Source: a virus. From it: a DNA stretch of 64,000 bases. The DNA lies in the IMG/VR virus record IMGVR_UViG_3300031687_000001, positions 1 to 64,000 of that record; one strand, written 5' to 3'. The position numbers were made by a program, and so were the translations under genes. Shown here piece after piece: positions 30,899-40,452 of the stretch (position 1 is the stretch's first letter; the number at the start of each line of letters is the position of its first letter). The notes beneath the pieces are model-generated. The model was not told the DNA's origin. It was given only the letters and a program-made list of their open reading frames with translations, and made no database searches.

Positions 30899-33295
30899 TT
30901 AACTTAAATCACCTGTATTAACAATACGAACAGGAATATAAATAAATTCTGCCGATTTGGTAGGTTCAATTGCAATATCAACGTAAATTTCATTACGATC
31001 TATACGTGCTGGTGTATTGTTAGTAGTATCACATACTACACTGAAGTCATACACACCACGATTTGCCTGAATATTAGCACAAAAACCATCAAACGTTTGC
31101 TTAACATTATCACGAATTGAATTATCATTTGGCTCAAACAAATATGGGCGCGAAATAACTGCAAAACGCTCACGTAAATATGCAACTAAACGAGCAACGT
31201 TAACACGATCTAATGCGCTTGCGCCTGCTGCCAAAGTCTTCTGACCAAATACAATAATACCTTCTGATGGGAAATTAACAATCGGATTCAATTTATTTTC
31301 ATACATTGCATCGCGATGTCCCTGTGTCAATGCTACTGCTACAAATTCGTTTTCTGAATTGATATAACCAACATTTGATGCGTTTCTTACAACACCACGA
31401 GTCAAACCTGCTGGTGCAAACCACTGGTAACTAACACTATCACTATATGCATATGTGTAAAGTGCACTGTGTGATGCTGGAGCAACTACACTTGCACCTG
31501 ATACTGGATCAGTCGTCAATACACTAGGATAATATGCTGCTGCATAAGAACTCTTGCTTACTAGTCCATCTTCACCATTTTCTACTGCGCCAGTTCCTTG
31601 AACCCAAGATACTGCATCTGCTGGAGCCAATCGTAATGGGGTATCTGCAATAACAAATGCAGTTTCATTGCGATCTGTATTCAATGTTACCATTTCATCC
31701 ATCAACTCTGGATATCCCGGTGCTGTAATTAAACGGAACTGAATAGTTTCTTCACGAAGTGCTGATCCTGATGCACTTGCTTGCATTGCTGCTGCTACAA
31801 CTTTACGCTGTGCCTTACGACCAAATGATCCTGCGCCTGTTGCTGCATTACCAGCAAGGTTACGCCATTTCCAAGTAGTTGTCAATGATGCGTCATACTT
31901 ACGTACTGTATTAGTTGAACGACACATGTTAACTGCTGATGTACCAACTGCATATAATAATGGGTTAGGACCATCTGCTAATACGTTTGCTGCTAATACG
32001 TAATCGCCTGCTGCTGAGTCTAAATCAGTGATATCACCAAATACTACACCGTTAGATGTGCTTTGATCTGTGTTATCTTTAACAACCCATGCTGTTCCAT
32101 TGCTACGATAGATAACTGGATAGTTATCTGCGTCTGTATCAATCCAATAATCACCGTCTGCTCCAACTGTTGGTGCTGCTGAAGTATAAGTTACATTAGT
32201 TGCTTTCTGCCATTTCTGTACACCACCGTCGATTGCTACTTCAAAAATAGCCAAATCATTTACTGCGGTATCAAACCAAATAGTATCAGTAAGTGGTGCG
32301 CCAGTTGGTGCAGTTGTTTGTACTGATGAAATCATGTCTACGAATGCTAGAGTAGTTGAATTGTAACGATGAATAGATACAAAACCATCATCTATATCAA
32401 ACCAAAGATCGCCTTCTGTTAATGTACGCGCTGTTGCTGCTGTGCCATCTTGGAAAGTATCACCAACTACACCAGTAGGTGCTGTTGTCTGTGCGTAAAT
32501 TGCTGTCTGTGCTACGAATGAACCCGCTGTGCTAGTGAACAATGAAATATCATAATCAATACCTGCGCCAGGAGTTGTTGTCTTAATCCAAACATCACCT
32601 ACTTCTGCGCCAACTGGTGCTGAGTAATGTGGTGCTAATGTTGATGTACCAGTTATCCATAGTTGATCTAATGCAACCCATGCACCACCTTCACCAATCC
32701 AATAATGAACGTGTGTTGATGTTACTGTCTCTTCGATAGTAACTAGATAGGTTCCGTCTACAACTACAGTCGTAGGAACGCCAACGTGAGTGGCTACAAT
32801 TTCAACACTAGGTGTTACTGCTGTCCATCCACTTGCTGTGAATTCAAAGATACCATACGCTGATGATGTTGGGTTTACCCAGTAAGTATTATTTGCTGGT
32901 AAGCCAACTGGCTCAACTGTCTGTGGGCGAAGTGCTGTTAAATCTACGTCTGCACGAACAACATATGCTGCTGATGCTTGACCTAAGAATGAATATGCTG
33001 CTAATAGACCGTAATCATTAGTTTCATCACCTTGTTGTACTGTTCCACTTACTGAACGGAAATCTACGTTTCCGAAGTATTGAGTTAGTTCACGTTGTGA
33101 TGTTACTAAGATCGGACTTCCCGATGCTGCTGATTTGGTATATTTTGCAATACCATCTACTTCTGTTCCGGTCGGGTCAACTTTGTCTTGACCTGTCGCG
33201 ATAAAAATCATTGGTACAGTACCTGCTCCCGCTGGTCCGTATACCGACTCGTCTGTTATTTGTACCTGTGTTCCAGGCGATACAAGATTTGCCAT
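30899..33295 (-). CDS. 18: Tail sheath protein gp18, with large insertion
   Basis: 798 residues against 659 in T4. The conserved ends are present: MANLVSPGTQVQITDESVYGP at the start, and RVNVARLVAYLRERFAVISRPYLFEPN, NRGVYDFSVVCD, IYVDIAIEPTKSAEFIYIPVRI at the end. Residues about 125-420 are an insertion built of tandem units with the pattern APTG..GDxWxDT...I..YN...W, apparently forming surface domains. The sheath contracts around the gp19 tube to drive injection. A box CTAAATAC at about 33362, a one-base variant of the late core, lies upstream. Confidence 0.92.
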   Translation of the reverse strand: MANLVSPGTQVQITDESVYGPAGAGTVPMIFIATGQDKVDPTGTEVDGIAKYTKSAASGSPILVTSQRELTQYFGNVDFRSVSGTVQQGDETNDYGLLAAYSFLGQASAAYVVRADVDLTALRPQTVEPVGLPANNTYWVNPTSSAYGIFEFTASGWTAVTPSVEIVATHVGVPTTVVVDGTYLVTIEETVTSTHVHYWIGEGGAWVALDQLWITGTSTLAPHYSAPVGAEVGDVWIKTTTPGAGIDYDISLFTSTAGSFVAQTAIYAQTTAPTGVVGDTFQDGTAATARTLTEGDLWFDIDDGFVSIHRYNSTTLAFVDMISSVQTTAPTGAPLTDTIWFDTAVNDLAIFEVAIDGGVQKWQKATNVTYTSAAPTVGADGDYWIDTDADNYPVIYRSNGTAWVVKDNTDQSTSNGVVFGDITDLDSAAGDYVLAANVLADGPNPLLYAVGTSAVNMCRSTNTVRKYDASLTTTWKWRNLAGNAATGAGSFGRKAQRKVVAAAMQASASGSALREETIQFRLITAPGYPELMDEMVTLNTDRNETAFVIADTPLRLAPADAVSWVQGTGAVENGEDGLVSKSSYAAAYYPSVLTTDPVSGASVVAPASHSALYTYAYSDSVSYQWFAPAGLTRGVVRNASNVGYINSENEFVAVALTQGHRDAMYENKLNPIVNFPSEGIIVFGQKTLAAGASALDRVNVARLVAYLRERFAVISRPYLFEPNDNSIRDNVKQTFDGFCANIQANRGVYDFSVVCDTTNNTPARIDRNEIYVDIAIEPTKSAEFIYIPVRIVNTGDLS

Positions 33296-33399
33296 TTTTG
33301 GAGTTCTCCTTTATTTTATTTTACATGTAATTACTAGTTTATGAATCTATATCATTGTTAGTATTTAGCGTAAGTTAAAGAAAAGACCTGATTACAGCG

Positions 33400-34050
33400 T
33401 TAACATAGCAGTTTAATAGTGATATTTCTGAATTCTTCTAATGTCGATTTATTATCAATAGCATGGTCAAATTCCCATCCCGCCCAACTAGATTCACTTG
33501 TATGAATATCTGGGAATTTCACTTCCATATGATTGCCTTCATCATATATTTGATATTGTTCTTCTTCTGATGTAGTGTTCGTGGTAACGGCGACATCCCA
33601 CCATTCTGGTACATCATATCGCCACACAGATGCAGTAGTTCCACCCAATCGCTTGATTACGGCTAACTCGTTGAAGAACCGACAATCAGAAATAACAATA
33701 TTATTATCAATTTGTAGAATCTTGCGTTCTGCTGCTGCTACCCATATATCTGGATTAAAATGTGTTCGCATGACATCTGTGCCGATATACTGTAATGCAT
33801 ATCTAGGTGTAAAATTAGGTATTCCTAATCTATTAGACCACCATGTGTCTACTCGCTCTCTCCAAACCCTACTCTCAGACGTATTACCTTCTAATAGAGT
33901 ACGATCCCAACTAAAAATATTCGCAACAGCATCTTTCAATACTCCTGCGAAACTAACTCTCTGAAATCCCTCTTCAATTAAAAACCCTGCTGCTGTGTCT
34001 TTACCATGACCGATTAATCCACATATACCTATTACTTTCTTTGTCATCAT
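33400..34050 (-). CDS. 1: Deoxynucleoside monophosphate kinase, T4 gp1-like
   Basis: 216 residues. The P-loop is GLIGHGKDT (11-19). QYIGTDVMRTHFNPDIWV and VISDCRFFNELAVIKRLGG match the dNMP kinase family represented by T4 gp1, which phosphorylates dNMPs for the phage dNTP pool. Its location among late structural genes is unusual for a metabolic gene, but the start follows the gp13-like gene by 17 nt. Confidence 0.8.
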   Translation of the reverse strand: MMTKKVIGICGLIGHGKDTAAGFLIEEGFQRVSFAGVLKDAVANIFSWDRTLLEGNTSESRVWRERVDTWWSNRLGIPNFTPRYALQYIGTDVMRTHFNPDIWVAAAERKILQIDNNIVISDCRFFNELAVIKRLGGTTASVWRYDVPEWWDVAVTTNTTSEEEQYQIYDEGNHMEVKFPDIHTSESSWAGWEFDHAIDNKSTLEEFRNITIKLLC

Positions 34051-34067
34051 TACCTTCGTTTATTATG

Positions 34068-34805
34068 TTATCCAATAACGAAACCTAATCCCGAAGAGCC
34101 GTCATTGTAAAGTGTAAGTTCTGTTTCTAGTTTATCAATTTCTGCTTCTGCTGAGGCTTGTAGTTCACCAGCGTTCATTGTAGTGCCACCCTGTGGACCC
34201 GCAATTTGTGCAAACTTACCACGCGCTTGTGCAAGCATTAATTTAGCATGACATAATGCAAAATCCTTAATCCAAGGTCCTGCATATATATCTTTTAATA
34301 ATAATTCCAATGGACGATGATTATACACATGGAGAATACATAAATCATCTGCTTTCATCATACGATGCAAAATTAATTTGTTGTCAGATTTGCGCCAAGT
34401 GAACATGATCTCTGCGCCAAATAAACGACCCATTGTTTCTCTATTCTGTTGTAGGAAATCGAAACTTGCTAAACCACCACTACGACTCGAACCTAATAAA
34501 TAAGTATTCAAGTAATTTGCTTGAAATGGTTCAAAATCATTACCCGTTCCAGATGATACACCAGTTGTGCGGCGATATATATCAGTTACTTCATCTATTT
34601 CACTAGGTAATGTATATTCTGCAACATCTTTTACCAAATCCAGTGAAACAAAACTTTCTTCTACAGAATTTTCTGAGCGTTGACGATATTTTTCTACTGC
34701 CTTCTTGATCGCTAATTCATAGTGTTCTGGATCTAATTCCACATCCACCATTTGACCACCTAAGCGTAGTTCTATTTCTTTGATTAATTCAGATTGTGCT
34801 GACAT
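34068..34805 (-). CDS. Neck / head-completion protein, gp13-like
   Basis: 245 residues. ELIKEIELRLGGQMVDVELDPEHYELAIKKAVEKYRQRSENSVEESFVSLDL, YTLPSEIDEVTDIYRR, and the C-terminal helices fit the neck/adaptor protein family of T4-like phages (gp13 or an equivalent head-tail connector). The assignment is supported by the nearby gp14 and gp15 genes on the opposite strand. It has a late box at 34828 and an AGGAGAATA ribosome site. Confidence 0.6.
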   Translation of the reverse strand: MSAQSELIKEIELRLGGQMVDVELDPEHYELAIKKAVEKYRQRSENSVEESFVSLDLVKDVAEYTLPSEIDEVTDIYRRTTGVSSGTGNDFEPFQANYLNTYLLGSSRSGGLASFDFLQQNRETMGRLFGAEIMFTWRKSDNKLILHRMMKADDLCILHVYNHRPLELLLKDIYAGPWIKDFALCHAKLMLAQARGKFAQIAGPQGGTTMNAGELQASAEAEIDKLETELTLYNDGSSGLGFVIG

Positions 34806-34827
34806 AATTATATTCTCCTATTAGGTA

Positions 34828-34834
34828 TATTTAT
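34828..34834 (-). promoter_or_regulatory. T4-late-type promoter box (ATAAATA)
   Basis: GCATAAATATACC on the minus strand, 23 nt before the ATG at 34805. Confidence 0.6.
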
Positions 34835-34866
34835 GCTTTTACTGCACGCAAGTCTGTGTTCAAAAA

Positions 34867-36126
34867 CTACTTGAACACTGCAAGAATAATAATCTCAGAA
34901 TTGAATCTACCGTTCATCTTAGTATCAGTCGTAGTCAATGCATTAAATGTCTTCAATGCCTTAGGCTTTGTAATCTTCTTGAATTCTGGTAACACATCGC
35001 CTGGCTTTCGTAATGTCTTCTGTGTACTAACCTCTTCGTTAAAGTTTAATAACGTAGTTCCCTTAACTTTGAAACCATCTGCATCAATTGCTACATATAA
35101 TCCTAGTTTTCGGTTCTTACAATTAAATACTACTGCTGCTACTGCTCCAATTAATCCACTTGGTGCTACACTCGCAATACCATACGAAGAATCATTTGAT
35201 TTAAATTTCAATTTAGATACTAACTGATCTGCCGACTTCTGCTTTACTTTACGAGGAGCCTTTGTTGCTTTCTGTTCAATGATAACAATATCACATGCAT
35301 CAATTATCTTCTTATGCATCGCAATTATAGCCACTAACTGCTTTGCATTGAAATGCGAATATGCTTCTGCTAATTGTTCACATGCATCTTGCTCTTCTTC
35401 GCTTAATTTCTTAAATGCTGCTGGTTTTGGGATTGCAGCAACTTCTAACAATTCTTCATATACATCATTATAAAAACCTTTGATGATACGAGCATGATTT
35501 GCCTTTGCTTCTGCTACAATCAAAATTGTATGGGGTTCAAAATTCGCTACCAACTTAATATCACGCGATACTACAAATTCTTCAATTCCATCATCAATCG
35601 GTTCGCACATCGCAGTGGCTGCTTTACGCATGATATCTTGAATGCTAGGAACGACACTAATTACTGGTTTCGCTTCTTCGATTGTATCATCTGCTCCAAC
35701 AATGCGTGAACCAATTGCAATAACATCTGCAATACCACCAGTTACAAACTCACTAACAGGTTTTAGTTCAGATGAAGTGCCTTTAAGATTGCGCCACATG
35801 TCTGCATGATTTTGCTGCAAATCAGGCATACCCGTAGTCAACAATTTTGCATAAATTCCAACTTGTACTGGAATATGCGACACTGCCTTTGCTGCTTTGA
35901 TATCTGCTGAACTGTATTTGTGTTGCTTCATATAGTCATACACATAACCACGCAAATCTGCCGTCTTTACATTCTGATAATACAATCGTGCAAATGCAGT
36001 TCGCTCTTTATGAAATTTATCACCAGACCAAGTTTCTGCCGAAGACCAATCTGGATCAGTAAATCCAGTTTTACGATTAATTTTTGCCCTAGGCTTCTTG
36101 CGAGGGACTTTTATGCTAATAGCCAT
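34867..36126 (-). CDS. Conserved unknown of 419 residues under an early promoter
   Basis: The N-terminus is basic (KVPRKKPRAKINRKTG). A helical middle (residues 60-290) includes DIMRKAATAMCEPIDDGIEEF, then a basic linker (KATKAPRKVKQKSADQLVSKLKFK) and a beta-rich C-terminal domain (SSYGIASVAPSGLIGAVAAVVFNCKNRKLGLYVAIDADG). I recall similar proteins as unknowns in marine T4-like phages. It has a sigma70-type promoter although it lies inside the structural block, so it is probably an early or middle protein. Function unknown; nucleic-acid binding is suggested by the basic segments. Confidence 0.6.
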   Translation of the reverse strand: MAISIKVPRKKPRAKINRKTGFTDPDWSSAETWSGDKFHKERTAFARLYYQNVKTADLRGYVYDYMKQHKYSSADIKAAKAVSHIPVQVGIYAKLLTTGMPDLQQNHADMWRNLKGTSSELKPVSEFVTGGIADVIAIGSRIVGADDTIEEAKPVISVVPSIQDIMRKAATAMCEPIDDGIEEFVVSRDIKLVANFEPHTILIVAEAKANHARIIKGFYNDVYEELLEVAAIPKPAAFKKLSEEEQDACEQLAEAYSHFNAKQLVAIIAMHKKIIDACDIVIIEQKATKAPRKVKQKSADQLVSKLKFKSNDSSYGIASVAPSGLIGAVAAVVFNCKNRKLGLYVAIDADGFKVKGTTLLNFNEEVSTQKTLRKPGDVLPEFKKITKPKALKTFNALTTTDTKMNGRFNSEIIILAVFK

Positions 36127-36151
36127 GTTGTATTTCCTTTGATTTAAATAT

Positions 36152-36180
36152 ACTATACACTACTTATAGTTTTTTGTCAA
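36152..36180 (-). promoter_or_regulatory. Sigma70 promoter of the 419-residue unknown
   Basis: TTGACA, 17 nt, TATAGT, with a leader containing AAAGGAAA. Confidence 0.75.
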
Positions 36181-36183
36181 ATA

Positions 36184-36495
36184 TTATAGTGGAATCGCTT
36201 CATATAATCGTTTTTGCTTGATATCCCACTTCTCAATGACAGGATTGCCCTCGTCATCTTCGTCAACTACAATGTACGCAATACCTTTCTTGACATTCGC
36301 ATAGCGATAACCACTATCAAACGCAGACGGACTCGTAACCCATACTAAATGCGGATACTCAGAAACATCGACAAATGGGGTATCATTTAAATTCTTAGAA
36401 AATTCAAATATCCCACCTTCTGACTTTTCAAAAAATGAACCAAGAATAGAACTGTCACCAGTGTTGAAATAAACAGACGAATCGGCAAATGCCAT
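36184..36495 (-). CDS. Small hypothetical early protein
   Basis: 103 residues (MAFADSSVYFNTGDSSILG..., VEKGIAYIVVDEDDEGNPVIEKWDIKQKRLYEAIPL region), beta-rich with an acidic centre. A TGGGAG ribosome site precedes it. It follows the small gene at 36580, probably in the same early transcript. Not recognised. Confidence 0.5.
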   Translation of the reverse strand: MAFADSSVYFNTGDSSILGSFFEKSEGGIFEFSKNLNDTPFVDVSEYPHLVWVTSPSAFDSGYRYANVKKGIAYIVVDEDDEGNPVIEKWDIKQKRLYEAIPL

Positions 36496-36579
36496 AATTA
36501 TACTCCCATTGTATTGTATGCCTCTTCATCGACGCTTAGAGGAGACATTTAGCGTACTGTAGCGACTATATAAGCCCTA

Positions 36580-36867
36580 CTACAGTGACAAATATAAACC
36601 AGTTTCTTTTTCAATTAAATCGTGCATCATATCACAGTAAATGCCATCATGCGATGCAACTACATTGAATTTCATACCCCAAATCTTACCGAATGTGATG
36701 TCATATGTGTCGCTCGCATTAAGAGCAATCTTAACGTGGTTGACACGCTTGCTACCACGAACACGAAAAGAAAGATCGTCGCCACCAGTGGCTAAATTCT
36801 TTGCACCCATCATATACAATGCTTTGTTACCGATTTGGTTCTTGATAATAGTAGCAACTTGTGACAT
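36580..36867 (-). CDS. Small early protein, unknown
   Basis: 95 residues (MSQVATIIKNQIGNKALYMMGAKNL..., DMMHDLIEKETGLYLSL). The central RVRGSKRVNHVKIALNASDTYDITFGKIWG looks like a small alpha/beta fold. It has a perfect sigma70 promoter and a leader nearly identical to that of the small gene at 18772. Probably an early accessory protein. Confidence 0.55.
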   Translation of the reverse strand: MSQVATIIKNQIGNKALYMMGAKNLATGGDDLSFRVRGSKRVNHVKIALNASDTYDITFGKIWGMKFNVVASHDGIYCDMMHDLIEKETGLYLSL

Positions 36868-36903
36868 AATTTTTCTCGCTTTGATTAATTAACTTACTTA
36901 ACT

Positions 36904-36932
36904 ATTATAGCAACATGTCTTACTATTGTCAA
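36904..36932 (-). promoter_or_regulatory. Perfect sigma70 promoter, copy B of a duplicated cassette
   Basis: TTGACA, 17 nt, TATAAT, followed by AGTTAAGTAAGTTAAT and AGCGAGAAAAATT before the ATG. The same words and order occur at 18988-19055. Confidence 0.85.
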
Positions 36933-36953
36933 GAGTTTTTCAAATCTTTTTGC

Positions 36954-36960
36954 ATAAATA
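36954..36960 (+). promoter_or_regulatory. T4-late-type promoter box, plus strand
   Basis: GCATAAATACTC on the plus strand, 22 nt before the gp14 ATG, with an AAGGAG ribosome site between. It is divergent to the early promoter at 36904. Confidence 0.65.
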
Positions 36961-36982
36961 CTCTATATATAAGGAGTAATCT

Positions 36983-38047
36983 ATGCCTCGTTTAAGTCTC
37001 TATCGTGCGACAAAAACCAATGACTTTAACTTTCATGACAGAACCATCAGAGAACAGTTTGATATCGGTGGTACTGCCATACATGTTCATAAATATCTTG
37101 GACCCAAAGAAACTATCAATAGTGATGACCCCACTGAACCAAATTATGGTTCTGGTCTTGAACTTGATCCCACTTTAGGCATTGAGATCAATCCTGAAGG
37201 ATTTATTAATGAAACTAAGATACAAGACTTGTTGTTTATGGAAAACCGTGATCGTAAGTATGATCCAGACATTTTTGAATTACGTGGTGTATACAACGTA
37301 ACAGACAATGACTTTGATTTAACACAATTTGGTCTATTCTTAACTAATGATACAATGTTCATCACATTTCACACAAACGATATGGTAGCAAAGGTCGGAA
37401 GAAAACTAATGCCGGGCGATGTACTAGAATTACCCCATTTACGCGATGATCTTTTACTAAATCATGACAGAACTGCTATTAATAAATTTTATGTCGTTCA
37501 AGATGCTAACCGTGGTAGTGAAGGATATAGTCAGACATGGTATAGTCATATCTGGCGTGTTAAAGTAACACCGCTAACCGATACACAAGAATACGCAGAC
37601 ATACTAGGAACAGCCGATGATCCAAATAGTTTGAAACAAGATCTAAGTTCATATAAAACAGAGATTAATATTTCTAATGCTATCATACAAAGTGCTGAAC
37701 TTGACGATCCGCTAGGAATACCATTGGTAGATCATTTATTTGGTCAACCAACAACAGATGATGAATACGATCATGGCGAAGTACTAGACAAAGGTGATCA
37801 ATTCCCGCAAATGCCAAACGATGGTGATTATTTCGTAAGAGAAGATTTCTCTCCTAATCGTTTATTCGTTTATCGAGGTAGTCGCTGGCAAAGATTGTAT
37901 GACAATGTCAATGACACCACTTGGACTGATAGAACATTCAACGCAAGCGGCTTCATAGAAAACCTAGCAACAACTGTTGTAGACAATAAAGAAGTGCCCG
38001 AAAGACAGGCATTATCAGATGTAATCAAACCAAAGAGTGATTTTTAA
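36983..38047 (+). CDS. 14: Neck protein gp14
   Basis: 354 residues, longer than T4 gp14 (256). FMENRDRKYDPDIFELRGVYNV, FDLTQFGLFLTNDTMFITFHTNDM and GRKLMPGDVLELPHLRDD, then FYVVQDANRG...WYSHIWRVKVTPL, match the gp14 family of marine T4-like phages (T4: GDLIYFPMDNSLFEINWV). gp14 forms the neck between head and tail. The C-terminal part has EDFSPNRLFVYRGSRWQRLYD, a typical structural module. It is co-oriented with gp15, 2 nt apart. Confidence 0.82.
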   Translation: MPRLSLYRATKTNDFNFHDRTIREQFDIGGTAIHVHKYLGPKETINSDDPTEPNYGSGLELDPTLGIEINPEGFINETKIQDLLFMENRDRKYDPDIFELRGVYNVTDNDFDLTQFGLFLTNDTMFITFHTNDMVAKVGRKLMPGDVLELPHLRDDLLLNHDRTAINKFYVVQDANRGSEGYSQTWYSHIWRVKVTPLTDTQEYADILGTADDPNSLKQDLSSYKTEINISNAIIQSAELDDPLGIPLVDHLFGQPTTDDEYDHGEVLDKGDQFPQMPNDGDYFVREDFSPNRLFVYRGSRWQRLYDNVNDTTWTDRTFNASGFIENLATTVVDNKEVPERQALSDVIKPKSDF

Positions 38048-38049
38048 TT

Positions 38050-39405
38050 ATGGCACAATATTTTTATGATAGACAAGTTCGTCGATATATACAACAGTTC
38101 ATCAGATTGTTTGGTGGATTTGATGTACAAATGGGAGTCAATGACCAAAAGATGCCCATCTACCAAACTGTACCAGTTCGCTATGGCGACACAAATCGCA
38201 TGGCTGCGCATATTACTCGCGAAAACAGTGAAAATATAATAAACACTGTTCCATTCATATCTTGTTATGTTACGGCACTTGAAATGGCTCCAGAACGTAG
38301 GATGCACCAAGGACATGTAGACAAAGTACAAGTTTATGAAAAAGCAATAGATGATACAACTGGCGAATACACGAACGAGGTCGGAAATCGATATACGGTT
38401 GAACGTCATATGCCAGTTCCATATAACTTAACTATGAATTGCGACATCTGGACTTCAAACACAGATCAGAAATTGCAATTGCTTGAGCAAATTATGGTAT
38501 TATTCAATCCTACATTAAATATCCACACAACGGACAATCCACTTGATTGGTCAAGTCTTGCTTATGTAGAAATGAAAAGTTCGCAATGGTCGAGTCGTAG
38601 TGTAGGCGCAAGTGTCGATGATATTATTGATGTTAGTACACTCACGTTTGAAATGCCGATATTTATTAATCCCCCTGCCAAATTAAAACAGCAAAAATTG
38701 ATTTATACCGTAATCAACCAATTATATAATTTAGATGATGTCAATTTAGATGCATTTGATGCAAAGGAACCATTTGACACATCATCGCTGCAATATATAA
38801 CTGTTACATTGGATGATATGAAAATTAAATTTGAAAATGACATAGCATACTTGTTTAATGATTCTGGTACTAATCTAGATGAAAATGGCGCTCAACTTGA
38901 TTGGTCTAAATTCTTGACTCCCTTCGGTGAATTACGAGAAGGTATTAGTCAGATGCGTATAAGAAAATCAAATGCACCTAACGACACAGATAATGATATT
39001 ATTGGTAGACTTAGTTTTAATACAGGCAATGTAAATGCGTTAAATGTAGATGTAGACACTAGCACTCTGCCCACGAATACATTGACTGCGGTTAATGGTG
39101 TTTTAAACCCATTACAGAATTATCCAGGCGATGGTTCGGTAGATGCTGCCGTTATCGGCACTAGATATATTATTACGAATGATATCCCGAATGGTGGCGA
39201 ATGGGCTGGGTTAAATGCGTATACCAATGACATCATTGAATACAATGGCTCAATATGGACAGTATCATTTGACCATAGTGCGGTGACTACTCAACAATAT
39301 GTAGAAAATATCTTATCCGATGACCAATTAGAATGGACAGGATCAGAATGGATTAATAGCCATGAAGGGATATATAACGCTGGGTTCTGGCGGCTTTATA
39401 TATGA
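38050..39405 (+). CDS. 15: Tail completion / sheath terminator gp15
   Basis: 451 residues, longer than T4 gp15 (272). It begins YFYDRQVRRYIQQFIRLFGGFDVQ (T4: YFYNSSFRRYATLMGDLFSNIQIK). It then has MPVPYNLTMNCDIWTSNTDQKLQLLEQIMVLFNPTLNI and STLTFEMPIFINPPAKLK, corresponding to the T4 order. It caps the tail and stabilises the sheath. The C-terminal third is an extra domain with GTRYIITNDIPNGGEWAGL, a receptor-like structural motif. It overlaps the next gene by ATGA. Confidence 0.88.
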   Translation: MAQYFYDRQVRRYIQQFIRLFGGFDVQMGVNDQKMPIYQTVPVRYGDTNRMAAHITRENSENIINTVPFISCYVTALEMAPERRMHQGHVDKVQVYEKAIDDTTGEYTNEVGNRYTVERHMPVPYNLTMNCDIWTSNTDQKLQLLEQIMVLFNPTLNIHTTDNPLDWSSLAYVEMKSSQWSSRSVGASVDDIIDVSTLTFEMPIFINPPAKLKQQKLIYTVINQLYNLDDVNLDAFDAKEPFDTSSLQYITVTLDDMKIKFENDIAYLFNDSGTNLDENGAQLDWSKFLTPFGELREGISQMRIRKSNAPNDTDNDIIGRLSFNTGNVNALNVDVDTSTLPTNTLTAVNGVLNPLQNYPGDGSVDAAVIGTRYIITNDIPNGGEWAGLNAYTNDIIEYNGSIWTVSFDHSAVTTQQYVENILSDDQLEWTGSEWINSHEGIYNAGFWRLYI

Positions 39406-40001
39406 TAAAATATGATGCACATATGTGCCACCATGAAACGTCAAATCATGTGGGTGAGACTCCGATACATTCTCAAAATTGGCTAGAACACATGCTGCCA
39501 ATGCAGTACTCTATCACAATGGAACTTACCCTATTATCAATTTATACGTTTGCAAATCATATCGAATGCTTGCTTAATGAATATCCTAATATAAAAGTAG
39601 TACACATATATGTTAGCACTAGACTAGATCCTAGATATTCCAATCAACAAACAATTGATGAGTTTTACGAGTATATTGATCACTATAAAGATAAAATATA
39701 CTTTAAGTATGACAATACCGTTTTATCCCTAGTTAAACACAAAAAAATGCCGAAAAGTGTTTTTAATAATTACTTAACACAATTTGCAAAATTTGCATGG
39801 CGGGACAAAGATCGTGATATGTATCTAGAATATAATGGAGAAGAATATAACGCATTATGGAGTCCGTTGAATGAATATCATGAAGGATTTACATGGAATG
39901 ACTTTAAGTACATAGTAACGACCAATTTAAAACCACAGAATAATTGTATTAAATATTTTAGTAATACATTAATATCAATCGAACATTTGAAACGTGGATA
40001 A
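39402..40001 (+). CDS. Hypothetical protein coupled to gp15
   Basis: 199 residues, aromatic and His-rich (MIKYDAHMCHHETSNHVGETP..., HYKDKIYFKYDNTVLSLV). An alpha/beta arrangement (VVHIYVSTRLDPRYSNQQTIDEFYEYI) could be a Rossmann-like or glycosyltransferase-related fragment, but no motif is clear. Its ATG overlaps the gp15 stop and its stop overlaps the Nudix start. Confidence 0.5.
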   Translation: MIKYDAHMCHHETSNHVGETPIHSQNWLEHMLPMQYSITMELTLLSIYTFANHIECLLNEYPNIKVVHIYVSTRLDPRYSNQQTIDEFYEYIDHYKDKIYFKYDNTVLSLVKHKKMPKSVFNNYLTQFAKFAWRDKDRDMYLEYNGEEYNALWSPLNEYHEGFTWNDFKYIVTTNLKPQNNCIKYFSNTLISIEHLKRG

Positions 40002-40452
40002 ATTGAACGCGAGTGGCTGTATATTTTTAAGTATCGATACTGGTAGAGTATTACTACAACAGCGTAGTGAGAAATCTAGTCATCCTCGTACTTGGGGTTT
40101 CTTCGGAGGCAAGGGAGAGGTAGGTGAGCGTCCATTGGAAACATTACTTCGCGAACTTGAAGAAGAGGTCGGAATGTTACCCGATGTTGAAAAGATATAC
40201 CCACTGCATAAATTTATATCACCTGACAATAGGTTTGAATATAATACATTCGCAGTTGCAGTATTTGAAGAATTTATTCCACAACTCAATAATGAAAGTG
40301 ATGGGTTTTGCTGGGTTAAGATAGGTAACTGGCCACGTCCTTTGCATCCAGGAACTAAAGCACAATTATATAATAAAGAGATTGTAAAGAAAATTAGAAC
40401 CATACACGAAACTAGTTCAATGAATGGTTCTAATTGGTTAGATACGCTTTAA
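39994..40452 (+). CDS. Nudix hydrolase
   Basis: 152 residues with a perfect Nudix box G39-x5-E45-x7-R53-E54-L-x-E57-E58-x-G60-M61 in GGKGEVGERPLETLLRELEE and following. Such enzymes hydrolyse nucleoside diphosphate derivatives; T4-like phages carry them for nucleotide cleaning or cap-like substrates. The start is GTG at 39994 inside the previous gene, or TTG at 40003; both lack a strong ribosome site. It converges with the glycosyltransferase-like gene, overlapping by 4 nt. Confidence 0.85.
   Translation: MDKLNASGCIFLSIDTGRVLLQQRSEKSSHPRTWGFFGGKGEVGERPLETLLRELEEEVGMLPDVEKIYPLHKFISPDNRFEYNTFAVAVFEEFIPQLNNESDGFCWVKIGNWPRPLHPGTKAQLYNKEIVKKIRTIHETSSMNGSNWLDTL

Noticed and set aside
36556-36586. 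ACTGTAG / CTACAGT inverted repeat between small early genes
   Set aside because: Only 7 bp with a 17-nt loop, no T-run, partly inside the end of a gene; no function supported.
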